Of a DNA stretch of 31,401 nucleotides, positions 14,962-23,163 are shown piece by piece. The DNA lies in the NCBI GenBank assembly GCA_900770445.1, contig CAAGKO010000074.1:1-31401 (forward strand), in the 5' to 3' direction. Both the position numbers and the translations under genes were made by a program. The stretch's first letter is position 1; the number at the start of each line of letters is the position of its first letter. The notes under the pieces are model-generated. The model searched no databases. It had not been told where the DNA came from and saw only the letters and a list, made by a program, of their open reading frames with translations. The DNA is from an uncultured Oribacterium sp. (GTDB lineage: Bacteria; Bacillota; Clostridia; Lachnospirales; Lachnospiraceae).

Positions 14962-15165
14962 TCAAAGGTATGGAAGAATCTTCTTCATCGTCTTAACGTT
15001 GGTCTGATCAAGGACAGTATCCTTGCGCAGGCCTCTCTTACGCTTCGTTGTCTTCTTGGTGAGAATGTGAGACTTGTAAGCCTTGTTTCTTACAAGCTTT
15101 CCTGTGCCAGTAACTTTAAAGCGCTTAGCAGCAGCTCTCTTTGTCTTCAGCTTTAACTTTGCCAT
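14962..15165 (-). CDS. rpmI: 50S ribosomal protein L35
   Basis: A 67-residue basic protein beginning MAKLKLKTKRAAAKRFKVTG, with RNKAYKSHILTKKTTKRKR, diagnostic of L35. It lies between infC (16 bp) and rplT (28 bp), the usual order. An AGGAGG ribosome site precedes the ATG. Confidence 0.97.
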   Translation of the reverse strand: MAKLKLKTKRAAAKRFKVTGTGKLVRNKAYKSHILTKKTTKRKRGLRKDTVLDQTNVKTMKKILPYL

Positions 15166-15181
15166 AACAGCCTCCTGTGAT

Positions 15182-15703
15182 TTACTTTTTCGGGCTTATT
15201 ACAATCGCCATGTTTCTGCCTTCTACCTTCGCCGGCTTATCAAGGACAGCGATGTCCTTCAGCTGCTCAGCAAACTCGTCAAGGATGTACTTGGACTGAT
15301 TCATACGCGACATCTCACGGCCTCTGAATCGAAGAGCGACCTTGACCTTATTGCCCTTCTCGAGGAACTTACGTGCAGCGGATAACTTCGTGTTGAGATC
15401 GTTCTGATCGATGTTCGGTGTCATACGGATCTCCTTCAGCTCAGTCACACGCTGATTACGCTTGGCTTCCTTTTCCTTACGCATCATCTCGTAACGATAC
15501 TTACCGAAGTCGGCGATCTTTACAACAGGTGGCGTTGCAGTCGGAGCGATCTTGATAAGATCCATGTCCTTCTCCTTCGCCATCATATAAGCGTCCTTGG
15601 AAGACATGATACCAAGCTGCTCGCCCTCTGCACCAATGACTCTTACCTCTCTGTCACGGATCTGCTCGTTAATTTCGATGCTTGCGTTTTTCTTAATAGC
15701 CAT
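15182..15703 (-). CDS. infC: Translation initiation factor IF-3
   Basis: A 173-residue protein beginning MAIKKNASIEINEQIRDREV. The N domain (to about 75) and the C domain (KEIRMTPNIDQNDL, KVALRFRGREM) are both complete. IF-3 binds the 30S subunit, proofreads start codons and prevents premature subunit joining. I choose ATG 15703, which has GGAGAGGAG just upstream. A TTG-initiated longer frame (from 15736) would start inside the attenuator T-run and is rejected. It is first gene of the infC-rpmI-rplT operon and is controlled by the leader upstream. Confidence 0.97.
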   Translation of the reverse strand: MAIKKNASIEINEQIRDREVRVIGAEGEQLGIMSSKDAYMMAKEKDMDLIKIAPTATPPVVKIADFGKYRYEMMRKEKEAKRNQRVTELKEIRMTPNIDQNDLNTKLSAARKFLEKGNKVKVALRFRGREMSRMNQSKYILDEFAEQLKDIAVLDKPAKVEGRNMAIVISPKK

Positions 15704-15861
15704 AAACTCCTCTCCACATACACTGGTTGAATGCAAAAAAATGGCGGATTGTAAGCCAATCCACCATAATGAAAATACACGAAGTAATAATCAAATATGA
15801 ACCCGGGTCAGCTGCAACTGCCAAGGTGAGGTGGATACCTACTTTCCTATGTCTTTACGAC
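15704..15861 (-). promoter_or_regulatory. L20-type leader of infC-rpmI-rplT with attenuator
   Basis: The roughly 158-nt leader contains an intrinsic terminator (15735-15767) before the infC ribosome site. Upstream, the RNA segment AUCCACC (15830-15836) is complementary to GGUGGAU in the terminator's 5' arm, so it can form a competing antiterminator. This is the layout of the Firmicute L20 leader, in which L20 binding favours termination. Assignment to that Rfam family is by layout, not by covariance search. Confidence 0.75.
15735..15767 (-). terminator. Attenuator terminator in the infC leader
   Basis: Stem arms ATGGTGGATTG and CAATCCGCCAT (15757-15767 and 15741-15751), with a 5-nt loop, are followed by seven T residues on the minus strand. 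The hairpin sits within the leader, before the infC ribosome site. Confidence 0.9.
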
Positions 15862-15867
15862 TTTTAT

Positions 15868-15896
15868 AGACTAGCACCAGTCTGCACCGATGTCAA
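15868..15896 (-). promoter_or_regulatory. Promoter of infC-rpmI-rplT
   Basis: TTGACA (15891-15896), 17 bp, then TAGTCT (15868-15873) preceded by TGC, an extended -10. The -35 is perfect consensus while the -10 is weak. Confidence 0.72.
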
Positions 15897-15943
15897 GCCT
15901 GTTTTCGGGATTTTAAAATTTCCTGTTTCACATCAGGGTAACA

Positions 15944-15984
15944 GTTCAGACCGGTAGGGGGCCCGGAGGCTCCACTGCCTGAAC
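15944..15984. repeat. GTTCAG...CTGAAC hairpin downstream of engB
   Basis: A 41-nt inverted repeat has GTTCAG / CTGAAC arms and a GC-rich centre containing CCCGGAGG. It lies 18 bp after the engB stop. It has no T-run and resembles the hairpin at 23108-23144. Between it and the infC promoter I see nothing else. Confidence 0.5.
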
Positions 15985-16001
15985 CCTTACTCCATCCAGG
16001 C

Positions 16002-16616
16002 TCACGCCTGTGTCTCTGGGGTTTCTGGGGCATCCATGATCTCGTCGATGATCGCATAGATGTTCTCGAGTCCCTGCTTGGACTGAGAGGAGAACGGGAT
16101 CATCGTGCAGTTTTCGGTCGCATGCAGGGCCTTACGGATCGCGGCGGTCTGCTTCTTGATCTGTGAGCGATTGATCTTATCTATCTTCGTCAGGATGACG
16201 ATCGGCTCGAAACCGGTGACCTGGGTTACATAGTCGAACATCTGGATGTCGAGCTTCGACGGATCGTGACGGATATCCACGAAAAGGATCACCTCTTCGA
16301 TGTCGTCCGAGGTCTCGAGATAGCGGTTGATCATGCGTCCCCACTTCTCCTGCTCGACCGCACCGGTGGATGCATAGCCGTAGCCCGGCAGATCGACGAG
16401 GTAGAATCGCTCGTTAATATTATAGAAGTTGATCGTACGTGTCTTCCCCGGTGTCGAGCTCGTGCGGGCGAAGTTCTTTCGATTGACAAAGGCATTGATA
16501 AAAGAGGACTTTCCGACGTTGGAACGTCCCGCCATGACAAATTCAGGTTTTCCGGTCTTCGGAAGCTCAGACTTCACGCCCAGCACTCTCTCCAGATCTA
16601 CAGAAGTGATCTTCAT
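16002..16616 (-). CDS. engB: Ribosome biogenesis GTPase EngB/YsxC
   Basis: A 204-residue small GTPase essential for late 50S assembly. Motifs are G1 GRSNVGKS (30-37), G2 region TSSTPGKT (52-59), G3 DLPG (75-78, with the family's DLPGYGYA) and G4 TKID (143-146); the G5 region is SSQSKQG. Length is normal. It lies 98 bp after clpX, in the usual clpX-(lon)-engB neighbourhood but without lon. AGGAGA precedes the ATG. Confidence 0.96.
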   Translation of the reverse strand: MKITSVDLERVLGVKSELPKTGKPEFVMAGRSNVGKSSFINAFVNRKNFARTSSTPGKTRTINFYNINERFYLVDLPGYGYASTGAVEQEKWGRMINRYLETSDDIEEVILFVDIRHDPSKLDIQMFDYVTQVTGFEPIVILTKIDKINRSQIKKQTAAIRKALHATENCTMIPFSSQSKQGLENIYAIIDEIMDAPETPETQA

Positions 16617-16670
16617 GGAATCTCCTTTTCTAAGTGATGATGTATATATGACGATATCGATGATTCAGGT

Positions 16671-16703
16671 TCAAGAAACCCGGTCGGCATATGACCGATC
16701 GGG
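16671..16703 (-). terminator. Weak terminator after clpX
   Basis: Imperfect arms CCCGATCGGTC and GCCGACCGGG (16693-16703 and 16679-16688) with an ATAT loop are followed on the minus strand by a short, broken T-run (TTTCTTG). It may allow partial read-through into engB. Confidence 0.45.
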
Positions 16704-16714
16704 TATTCTCAAAC

Positions 16715-17989
16715 TCACGCCGTCGTCTCTGCTGCATCTGTACGGCGGACTGTTTTCTTTTCTTTACGGGTGATGATCGGTTCTCCGGTTCCCTTCACGA
16801 CATCCTCCGTGATTTCAACAGACTGAATATCCGGCTCGGATGGAATCTCATACATGATGTCCATCATCATATCTTCCATGATGGAGCGAAGTCCTCTGGC
16901 ACCGGTCTTGCGCTCGGCCGCCTTCTCGGCGATGGCGGTCACCGCCTCATCCGTGAACTTCAGCTCGACACCGTCGATCTCAAAGAGCTTCTGATACTGC
17001 TTCACGAGTGCGTTCTTCGGGGTCGTCAGAATGCGCTTTAGGGTCGTCGCATCATGTGACTGCAGGGTGACATCCACCGGCACTCGTCCGATGAACTCCG
17101 GAATCAGACCGAAGCGAACGAGGTCCTCCGGCTGTACCTGGCGCAGGATGTCATCGTAGTTATCTCGGTTCTTCTCGACGATATCGGCACCGAAGCCCAT
17201 AGAACCGGAAGCGATACGCTTTTCGATGATATGCTCGAGGCCGTCAAATGCACCACCGCAGATGAAGAGAATGTTCGTCGTATCGATCTGGATGAGCTCC
17301 TGTTGAGGATGCTTCCGGCCACCCTGAGGCGGTACGGATGCAACGGTTCCTTCGAGGATCTTCAGCAGTGCCTGCTGAACGCCCTCACCGGAGACATCAC
17401 GAGTGATGGATACATTTTCCGACTTCTTCGTGATCTTATCGATCTCATCGATATAGATGATACCGATTTCAGCACGCTTGATATCATAGTCGGCCGCCTG
17501 AATGAGCTTCAGAAGGATGTTCTCGACATCTTCGCCAACATAACCGGCTTCCGTGAGTGCGGTTGCATCCGCAATCGCAAACGGAACGCCGAGGATGCGG
17601 GCCAGCGTCTGTGCGAGGTAGGTCTTACCGGTACCGGTCGGTCCGATCATCAGGATGTTCGACTTCTGAACGTCGATATCCTTGATTTTCGAGGTGATGC
17701 GCTTGTAGTGATTATAGACCGCAACGGAAAGCACCTTCTTCGCCTCGTCCTGACCGATGACATACTCATCGAGGAAGTCATGGATTTCCTTCGGCTTCAG
17801 AAGATGGATATCCGAGGTATCGCTATCGTCCTGAAAATCCGCGTTCTGTTCATTCAGGATTTCCTCACAGAGCTCGACGCACTCATCACAGATGTAATTA
17901 TTATTCAAACCGGCGATGAGCTTATGTACCTGCTTCGCTGATTTACCGCAGAAAGAACAGCGGATTTTATCGTCTGGTTTCATTTGCAT
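16715..17989 (-). CDS. clpX: ATP-dependent Clp protease ATP-binding subunit ClpX
   Basis: A 424-residue AAA+ unfoldase. The N-terminal zinc-binding domain has Cys11, Cys14, Cys34 and Cys37. Walker A is GPTGTGKT (116-123), the pore loop GYVGED (149-154) and Walker B IIYIDEID (177-184). The RKH loop (GGRKHPQQE) and the arginine-finger region are present. ClpX unfolds tagged proteins and feeds them to ClpP, whose gene ends 48 bp upstream. The start ATG 17989 has GAGAGGA 8 nt upstream; a second ATG two codons later is less well placed. Confidence 0.98.
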   Translation of the reverse strand: MQMKPDDKIRCSFCGKSAKQVHKLIAGLNNNYICDECVELCEEILNEQNADFQDDSDTSDIHLLKPKEIHDFLDEYVIGQDEAKKVLSVAVYNHYKRITSKIKDIDVQKSNILMIGPTGTGKTYLAQTLARILGVPFAIADATALTEAGYVGEDVENILLKLIQAADYDIKRAEIGIIYIDEIDKITKKSENVSITRDVSGEGVQQALLKILEGTVASVPPQGGRKHPQQELIQIDTTNILFICGGAFDGLEHIIEKRIASGSMGFGADIVEKNRDNYDDILRQVQPEDLVRFGLIPEFIGRVPVDVTLQSHDATTLKRILTTPKNALVKQYQKLFEIDGVELKFTDEAVTAIAEKAAERKTGARGLRSIMEDMMMDIMYEIPSEPDIQSVEITEDVVKGTGEPIITRKEKKTVRRTDAAETTA

Positions 17990-18037
17990 GAATTCAGTCC
18001 TCTCGATCTAGTAGTTCTGGTAAAGCGGATACGGTGC

Positions 18038-18661
18038 TCAGCTCCGTACCTCGCCGAGTTCACGTGACTCGAAGATGTGATCGACGATGCCATACTCGAG
18101 TGCCTGCTGTGCGGTCATCCAGTGATCACGCTCGGTATCCTCCATCACCTTCTCTACAGGCTGTCCGCAGTTGGCAGCGAGAATCTCCGCCATGTGCTTC
18201 TTCGTACGCAGGATCCACTCAGCTGTAATCTGGATTTCCGTCGCCTGGCCCTGTGCACCGCCGGACGGCTGATGAATCATGACCTCTGCGTTCGGAAGAA
18301 TCATACGCTTCCCCTTCGTACCACCGGCCAGCAGGAAGGCACCCATCGATGCAGCCATCCCGACACAGATAGTGGAAACGTCGCACTTGATATAGCGCAT
18401 GGTATCATAGATCGCCATACCGTCGGTGATGACACCGCCCGGGCTGTTAATGTACAGACTGATGTCCTTATCCGGGTCCTCCGACTCGAGGTACAGGAGC
18501 TGTGCCACCACAAGGGACGCGGTATCATGGTTTACCTCGTCCCCGAGGAAGATGATACGCTCGTTCAGAAGACGGGAGAAGATGTCATAGGAACGCTCTC
18601 CTCTGGATGTCGACTGAATGACATACGGAATCGTGGTAATATCTCTAGGTGTTAAATTCAT
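18038..18661 (-). CDS. clpP: ATP-dependent Clp protease proteolytic subunit ClpP
   Basis: A 207-residue serine peptidase starting MNLTPRDITTIPYVIQSTSR. The catalytic triad is Ser105 (GMAASMGA), His130 (MIHQP) and Asp179 (ERDHWM). It forms the proteolytic barrel with ClpX. I start at ATG 18661, with GGAGG 8 nt upstream. A longer frame from 18721 would begin upstream of the -35 box and is rejected. It has its own promoter and is separated from tig by a terminator. Confidence 0.98.
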   Translation of the reverse strand: MNLTPRDITTIPYVIQSTSRGERSYDIFSRLLNERIIFLGDEVNHDTASLVVAQLLYLESEDPDKDISLYINSPGGVITDGMAIYDTMRYIKCDVSTICVGMAASMGAFLLAGGTKGKRMILPNAEVMIHQPSGGAQGQATEIQITAEWILRTKKHMAEILAANCGQPVEKVMEDTERDHWMTAQQALEYGIVDHIFESRELGEVRS

Positions 18662-18679
18662 AATGAAACCTCCATATGG

Positions 18680-18707
18680 GTTATATTCTACACGGAACCT
18701 ACTGCAA
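18680..18707 (-). promoter_or_regulatory. Promoter of clpP-clpX
   Basis: TTGCAG (18702-18707), a 16-bp spacer and TATAAC (18680-18685) on the minus strand. The start would be only a few bases before the GGAGG, giving a very short leader. No CtsR-type heptad repeat is seen. Confidence 0.65.
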
Positions 18708-18826
18708 ACACAATAAACCATCTATTTAAGCACAGGAATAGAATGAGATGCGAAGTGACGAACCGATTCCGTGAAGACGATCCGATCTGCAGATTCACAG
18801 GATGGTTCACACATGATGAATCCTGT

Positions 18827-18856
18827 AAAAAAGGCGGTGCAGTTACCTGCACCGCC
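18827..18856 (-). terminator. Intrinsic terminator of tig
   Basis: A perfect 10-bp GC-rich stem (18833-18842 with 18847-18856, GGCGGTGCAG) with a 4-nt loop is followed by six T residues on the minus strand. It lies 36 bp after the tig stop. Confidence 0.95.
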
Positions 18857-18892
18857 AGAAATCTTTAAATCTTCGATGAAGCGATACAGGAA

Positions 18893-20230
18893 TTACTCCT
18901 CTGTCTTCTCCTCGTCCTCAGCAGCCTTCTTGGACTTCTTCTCTGCCTTTACAAGGTTCGCCTCAGCTACGAGCATATCGATGGTCTCCTGGAAAGCGAC
19001 TTCTCTCTTCATGCTCTCCTTCTGCTCCTCTGAAACGGTCTTCATCAGATCGTCATACTCCATCTTGTACTGCTCAGCGATCTTCTTGAACTCCTCATCC
19101 ACGCGCTCATCTGCAACGGTGATGTTCTCCTTCTCCATGATGGCCTCGATAACCAGAGAGGTCTTGAGGTTCTTCTCAGCACTCTCCTTCATCTGATCCT
19201 TAATCTGCTCTACGGTCTGGCCGGTGATCTTAAGATACTGATCCATCGGGATGCCCTGCTGAGCAAGTCGGGTCTGATAATCATAGAGCATGTTATCAAG
19301 CTGAGCCTCCAGCATCGGTGCCGGAATCTCTACGGAAGCATTCTCAACGACCTTCGCGATGACGTTTTTCTCGTTGGTGGTGGTTGCAGCCTTCTCCTTC
19401 TGCTCCTTCAGGGTCTTCTTCAGATCCTTCTTGTACTCATCAAGGGTATCAAACTCGGAAACCTCGGATGCGAACTCATCGTCTGCAGCCGGAACCTGCT
19501 TCTCCTTTACTGCCTTGATGGTGGTTACGAAAAGTGCTTTCTTACCAGCGAGATCCTTTGCGCCATAGTTCTCCGGGAAGGTAACCTTTACATCGACGGT
19601 CTCACCGGCCTTGTGGCCGATCAGCTGATCCTCGAAGCCCGGGATGAACGTGCCGGAACCGATGGTCAGCGGGTAATCCTCACCCTTGCCGCCTTCGAAC
19701 TCAACACCATCAACGGAACCTACAAAATCGATGGTTGCGATATCGTCCTTCTGGATCTCACGCTCAACCTCAACGACACGTGCATTCTTCTCGAGCTCTG
19801 CAGCGAGCTTCTCATTTACTTCCTTCGCACTTACAGTAGTCTCTGCCTTCTCTACCGTTACGCCCTTATACTCACCGAGGGTAACCTCCGGCTTAACAGC
19901 AACGGTTGCAGTGTAGATCACATTCTTATCCATACCGATCTGCTCAACGCTGATCTCCGGTCTGGAAACGATCTCAAGGCCGGACTCCTTCGCAGCCTCC
20001 GGGTAAGTCTTATCCAGAATCTCATTGAGCGCATCCTCGAAGAATACCTGCGGTCCGTACATCTTCATGATCATATCCTTCGGTGCCTTGCCCTTACGGA
20101 AACCAGGAAGACTGAACTTGTTACGGTTCTTCTTGTATGCTACATCGATGGCCTTTACAAACTCAGCATTGTCAACCTCAACGGTCAGCTTGGCCATATT
20201 CTTCTCAAGATTTTCAACTTTAACGCTCAT
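18893..20230 (-). CDS. tig: Trigger factor chaperone
   Basis: A 445-residue ribosome-bound chaperone and peptidyl-prolyl isomerase. The N domain has the ribosome-binding GFRKGKAP motif. The FKBP-like domain is at about 160-240 (IDFVGSVDGVEFEGGKGEDY, IGSGTFIPGFEDQLIGHKAG). The C-terminal helical domain follows, ending in a charged Lys/Glu tail. I start at MSVKVENLEKN (ATG 20230) with GGAGG 8 nt upstream; the longer frame to 20302 has no ribosome site. It stands ahead of clpP-clpX in the common order. I could not choose a promoter; two TTGACTC direct repeats lie about 90 bp upstream. Confidence 0.97.
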   Translation of the reverse strand: MSVKVENLEKNMAKLTVEVDNAEFVKAIDVAYKKNRNKFSLPGFRKGKAPKDMIMKMYGPQVFFEDALNEILDKTYPEAAKESGLEIVSRPEISVEQIGMDKNVIYTATVAVKPEVTLGEYKGVTVEKAETTVSAKEVNEKLAAELEKNARVVEVEREIQKDDIATIDFVGSVDGVEFEGGKGEDYPLTIGSGTFIPGFEDQLIGHKAGETVDVKVTFPENYGAKDLAGKKALFVTTIKAVKEKQVPAADDEFASEVSEFDTLDEYKKDLKKTLKEQKEKAATTTNEKNVIAKVVENASVEIPAPMLEAQLDNMLYDYQTRLAQQGIPMDQYLKITGQTVEQIKDQMKESAEKNLKTSLVIEAIMEKENITVADERVDEEFKKIAEQYKMEYDDLMKTVSEEQKESMKREVAFQETIDMLVAEANLVKAEKKSKKAAEDEEKTEE

Positions 20231-20360
20231 TAAGAGTACCTCCGAAACTTTCGTTTTATATATTATGCAAACGCACAGGGGAAATGCGCATACTTCTCCC
20301 ATGAGTCAACATATCCGAGTCAAGAGTATAGCACGGAAGAAAGGTCCGCGCAAGGATTTT

Positions 20361-20395
20361 AAAAAAAGAGAGCCGGACATTTCTGTCCGACCCTC
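20361..20395 (-). terminator. Intrinsic terminator of the S1 protein gene
   Basis: Stem arms around TCGGACA / TGTCCGG, extended by AGAG / TCTCT, with a short GAAA loop (20367-20379 and 20384-20395) are followed by seven T residues on the minus strand, 13 bp past the stop. Confidence 0.9.
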
Positions 20396-20407
20396 TGTCT
20401 ATGCGGA

Positions 20408-21544
20408 TTACTCCTCGTCTACGCGCTCAGCCTCAGCCTTGCCTACAGCCTCGATGTCAACGTCTGCAACATCGAGATCCTCCTTGCGCTCCGGCTCAGA
20501 AAGAGCCTTCATGCTCAGGGAAATCTTGTGGCTGTCTACATCGAGATCAACGATCTTCGCCTCGATCTCCTGGCCAACCTCGAGAACGTCTGACGGCTTG
20601 TTCACATGCTCTCTAGAAATCTGAGATACGTGAAGAAGTGCATCGATGCCCTTCTCAAGCTCTACGAATGCGCCGAAGTCTGTCATACGTGCAACCTTGC
20701 CGCTTACAACAGTACCAACAGCGAACTTGGTCTCAGCATCCTTCCACGGATTCTCATCCGGGAACTTGCGGGTAAGAGCGATTCTCTCACCGTTGATCTC
20801 CTTAACAAGTACCTTAACCTCCTGGCCGGACTTGAAAAGCTTCTTCGGGTTCTCGATACGACCCCAGGACATCTCGGAGATATGAAGGAGACCGTCAGCG
20901 CCACCGAGATCGATGAATGCACCGAAATCAGTAAGGTTCTTAACAACACCGGTACGAACATCGCCGACCTGAAGCTCGCTGAAGAGCTTGTCGTGCTGCT
21001 CCTTCTTCGTAGCTGCCATAAGCTGCTTACGATCACCGATGACTCTGCGCTTCATCGGATTGAACTCAGTAATCACAAACTGGATATCCTGACCCTGATA
21101 CTTGGTGAGATCTCTCTCGAAGGTATCAGATACGAGGGATGCAGGGATAAATACACGTGCACCATTTACCTCGACATTCAGGCCGCCCTTAACAACCTGA
21201 ACAACCTTACCGGTAAGAACGGTCTGGTTCTCGAATGCATCCTTGAGCTCCTCGGATGCCTTAGAAGCGAGTGCCTCTCTGTGAGAAAGAACAACCTGTC
21301 CCTCTCCGTCGTTAACCTTCTTTACCTTACACTCGATTTCATCGCCGACATTGACTACTGTGGTGAGGTCTACAGTGTTATCTGCGCTGTAATCACTTCT
21401 GGTCATGATACCATCGGACTTGTACCCAATGTTGAGTGCAATCTCGTCAGGCTTTACACTAATAACCTTACCAGTAACAATCTCCCCTGCATGAATAGAC
21501 TTTAATGATGCGTCAAGCATCTGTTCAAAACTCATCTCTGACAT
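20408..21544 (-). CDS. rpsA: 30S ribosomal protein S1-like protein (four S1 domains)
   Basis: A 378-residue protein with four OB-fold S1 domains (starting near GEIVTGKVISVKPDEIALNI, TVLTGKVVQVVKGGLNVEVN, GDVRTGVVKNLTDFGAFIDL and GTVVSGKVARMTDFGAFVEL), plus an acidic tail. This is the Firmicute short form of S1; it probably helps mRNA binding but may be less essential than the Gram-negative six-domain protein. I start at ATG 21544 because AGGAGGT lies 8 nt upstream. The frame extends upstream to 21562 without support. The start lies inside the ispH coding sequence (20-nt overlap), so translation is probably coupled to ispH. Confidence 0.93.
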   Translation of the reverse strand: MSEMSFEQMLDASLKSIHAGEIVTGKVISVKPDEIALNIGYKSDGIMTRSDYSADNTVDLTTVVNVGDEIECKVKKVNDGEGQVVLSHREALASKASEELKDAFENQTVLTGKVVQVVKGGLNVEVNGARVFIPASLVSDTFERDLTKYQGQDIQFVITEFNPMKRRVIGDRKQLMAATKKEQHDKLFSELQVGDVRTGVVKNLTDFGAFIDLGGADGLLHISEMSWGRIENPKKLFKSGQEVKVLVKEINGERIALTRKFPDENPWKDAETKFAVGTVVSGKVARMTDFGAFVELEKGIDALLHVSQISREHVNKPSDVLEVGQEIEAKIVDLDVDSHKISLSMKALSEPERKEDLDVADVDIEAVGKAEAERVDEE

Positions 21545-22397
21545 AATTTTGAACCTCCTCAATAATTTCTTTCGGGGTGCTTGCCCCAGCTGTAATACCT
21601 ACGTTTTGAACCGCTTCATCCTGAACGAAGTTAAGATCTCCAACCGTTTGTATCAACTGGGTGTTACGACACTGGTCTTTACAAATCTCAAAAAGTTTCT
21701 TCGTGTTGGAGGAACTGCGCCCTCCAATGACAATCATGGCGTCGGACTGTTTCGCCAGTTCCTTCGCTTCCGACTGTCGCTCAAACGTTGCGTTGCAAAT
21801 CGTATTAATAGCATTAACATAATAATGCTTTTTTTTCAAAATATCAATAATTAGTTTGAATTTATCGATATTAAACGTGGTTTGTGACACAACAACCACA
21901 CTTCTGCCCTCTCCGTTTGGTAAATTTTCAGCGGTTTCGATGTCCGGAATCGCCGAAATGACGCCTTCCGCCCATCCCATGATGCCGATCACCTCCGGAT
22001 GCTCCGGGTTTCCGGTCACGAAGACCTCCTCCCCGGCCGCGGTGTGCTGCTGCACGAGGCGCTGGATCTTCTGCACGAAGGGACAGGATGCATCGACAGC
22101 TTCGACCTTCTGCTTTTCGAGCAGCTTGTAGATGTGCTTCGGTACACCATGGGCACGGATGATGACGATGCCATCGCGGAGCGCCGCAAGCTCCTCCTCG
22201 GATTCAAGTACCTGTACGCCCTCTGCGGCGAGCTTCTGAATCACGGTTTCATTATGGACGATCGGCCCATACGTATAAATCACGCGCTGTTCATCAGGCG
22301 GCCTTCGACGTTCCTCCCCGAGCACACGGTAGACTGTATCGACAGCCCGCTGTACACCGAAGCAGAAGCCGGCGGTTTTTGCAAGTCTGACCTTCAT
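21525..22397 (-). CDS. ispH: 4-hydroxy-3-methylbut-2-enyl diphosphate reductase IspH
   Basis: A 290-residue iron-sulfur enzyme, the last step of the MEP isoprenoid pathway, making IPP and DMAPP. The three cluster cysteines are Cys12 (GFCFGV), Cys105 (ASCPFV) and Cys201 (ICNAT). Substrate-binding motifs VHNE (48-51), RAHGV (81-85), SQTTF and SSSNT are present. I start at MKVRLAKTAGFCFGV (ATG 22397), since family members begin about 10 residues before the first cysteine. It follows cmk by 13 bp and overlaps the S1 gene by 20 nt. Its 3' half is visibly more AT-rich than its 5' half. Confidence 0.96.
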   Translation of the reverse strand: MKVRLAKTAGFCFGVQRAVDTVYRVLGEERRRPPDEQRVIYTYGPIVHNETVIQKLAAEGVQVLESEEELAALRDGIVIIRAHGVPKHIYKLLEKQKVEAVDASCPFVQKIQRLVQQHTAAGEEVFVTGNPEHPEVIGIMGWAEGVISAIPDIETAENLPNGEGRSVVVVSQTTFNIDKFKLIIDILKKKHYYVNAINTICNATFERQSEAKELAKQSDAMIVIGGRSSSNTKKLFEICKDQCRNTQLIQTVGDLNFVQDEAVQNVGITAGASTPKEIIEEVQNYVRDEF

Positions 22398-22410
22398 ATC
22401 CGCTCCATCC

Positions 22411-23076
22411 TCAGTGCCGCATCGCGATCTCGAGGATGCGGTCAATCGTCTCATCGATCGTCAGTGTCGAGCTGTCGACGAGCACCGCCTCCGGCACCTG
22501 GATGAGCGGGGAATGCTGTCGGTGCATGTCACGATCATCCCGCGCACGAATCTCCGCCTCGACCTCTGCGATGTCGCAGGCCTCGCCCTTTTCGCGAAGC
22601 TCGTTCGCACGGCGACGCGCACGCTCCTCCACCGATGCGGTGAGATAAATCTTCGTATCCGCATGCGGGAGAACCTTCGATGCGATATCCCGGCCATCCA
22701 TTACAACCGAGGTATGCTCCGCGAGACCCTGCTGAAGCTTCACCATCTTCTCACGTACCACTGGATACTGGGATACCGTCGATGCGGCATCACCGACCTG
22801 CTGGGTACGAATCCGGGTGGAGACATTGACTCCGTTCAGAAAGACCTGCTGGACGCCTTCTTCATCATAGGCGATCGTGATGTCGATGTCGCGCACCGCC
22901 TCCGAGACGCGCGCCTCATCCTCGAGGGCGATGGCCCGGTCGAGACAGAAAAGACCGACAGCGCGGTACATGGCACCGGTATCGATGTAAACATAGCCGA
23001 GCTCACGGGCCACGGCTTTCGCAATCGTCGACTTGCCGGCACCTGCCGGACCATCGATGGCAATACTATATGGCAT
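22411..23076 (-). CDS. cmk: Cytidylate kinase
   Basis: A 221-residue CMP/dCMP kinase. It begins MPYSIAIDGPAGAGKSTIAK with P-loop GPAGAGKST (9-17). Diagnostic motifs follow: YIDTGAMYRAV, VVMDGRDIASKVLPHADTKI and RARDDRD. It phosphorylates CMP and dCMP using ATP. It is the first gene of cmk-ispH-rpsA, a common clostridial arrangement. AAAGGAGG precedes the ATG. It begins 87 bp after the flavoprotein gene, across a hairpin without a T-run. Confidence 0.97.
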   Translation of the reverse strand: MPYSIAIDGPAGAGKSTIAKAVARELGYVYIDTGAMYRAVGLFCLDRAIALEDEARVSEAVRDIDITIAYDEEGVQQVFLNGVNVSTRIRTQQVGDAASTVSQYPVVREKMVKLQQGLAEHTSVVMDGRDIASKVLPHADTKIYLTASVEERARRRANELREKGEACDIAEVEAEIRARDDRDMHRQHSPLIQVPEAVLVDSSTLTIDETIDRILEIAMRH

Positions 23077-23107
23077 AACTGCCTCCTTTATATTTTACAT
23101 TGCTGCA

Positions 23108-23144
23108 GTTCAGGTCGCCGTCCCTCCGGGTCTTTTGGCTGAAC
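23108..23144. repeat. GTTCAG...CTGAAC hairpin before cmk
   Basis: The inverted repeat CAGTTCAG / CTGAACTG (outer arms 23106-23113 and 23139-23146) encloses a GC-rich centre, containing CCTCCGGG. It resembles the one at 15944-15984 in arms and centre. There is no T-run, so it is probably not a terminator. Confidence 0.5.
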
Positions 23145-23163
23145 TGTTCCATCTATCTAATAT

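Noticed and set aside
15704..15736. N-terminal extension of infC starting at TTG 15736
   Set aside because: It begins inside the attenuator T-run; the ATG at 15703 has a strong ribosome site and the usual protein start.
18662..18721. Longer clpP start at 18721
   Set aside because: It lies upstream of the -35 box (18702-18707) and the added residues do not resemble ClpP.
18722..18826. CtsR operator upstream of clpP
   Set aside because: I could not find the tandem heptad GGTCAAA-type repeats in this interval or near the promoter.
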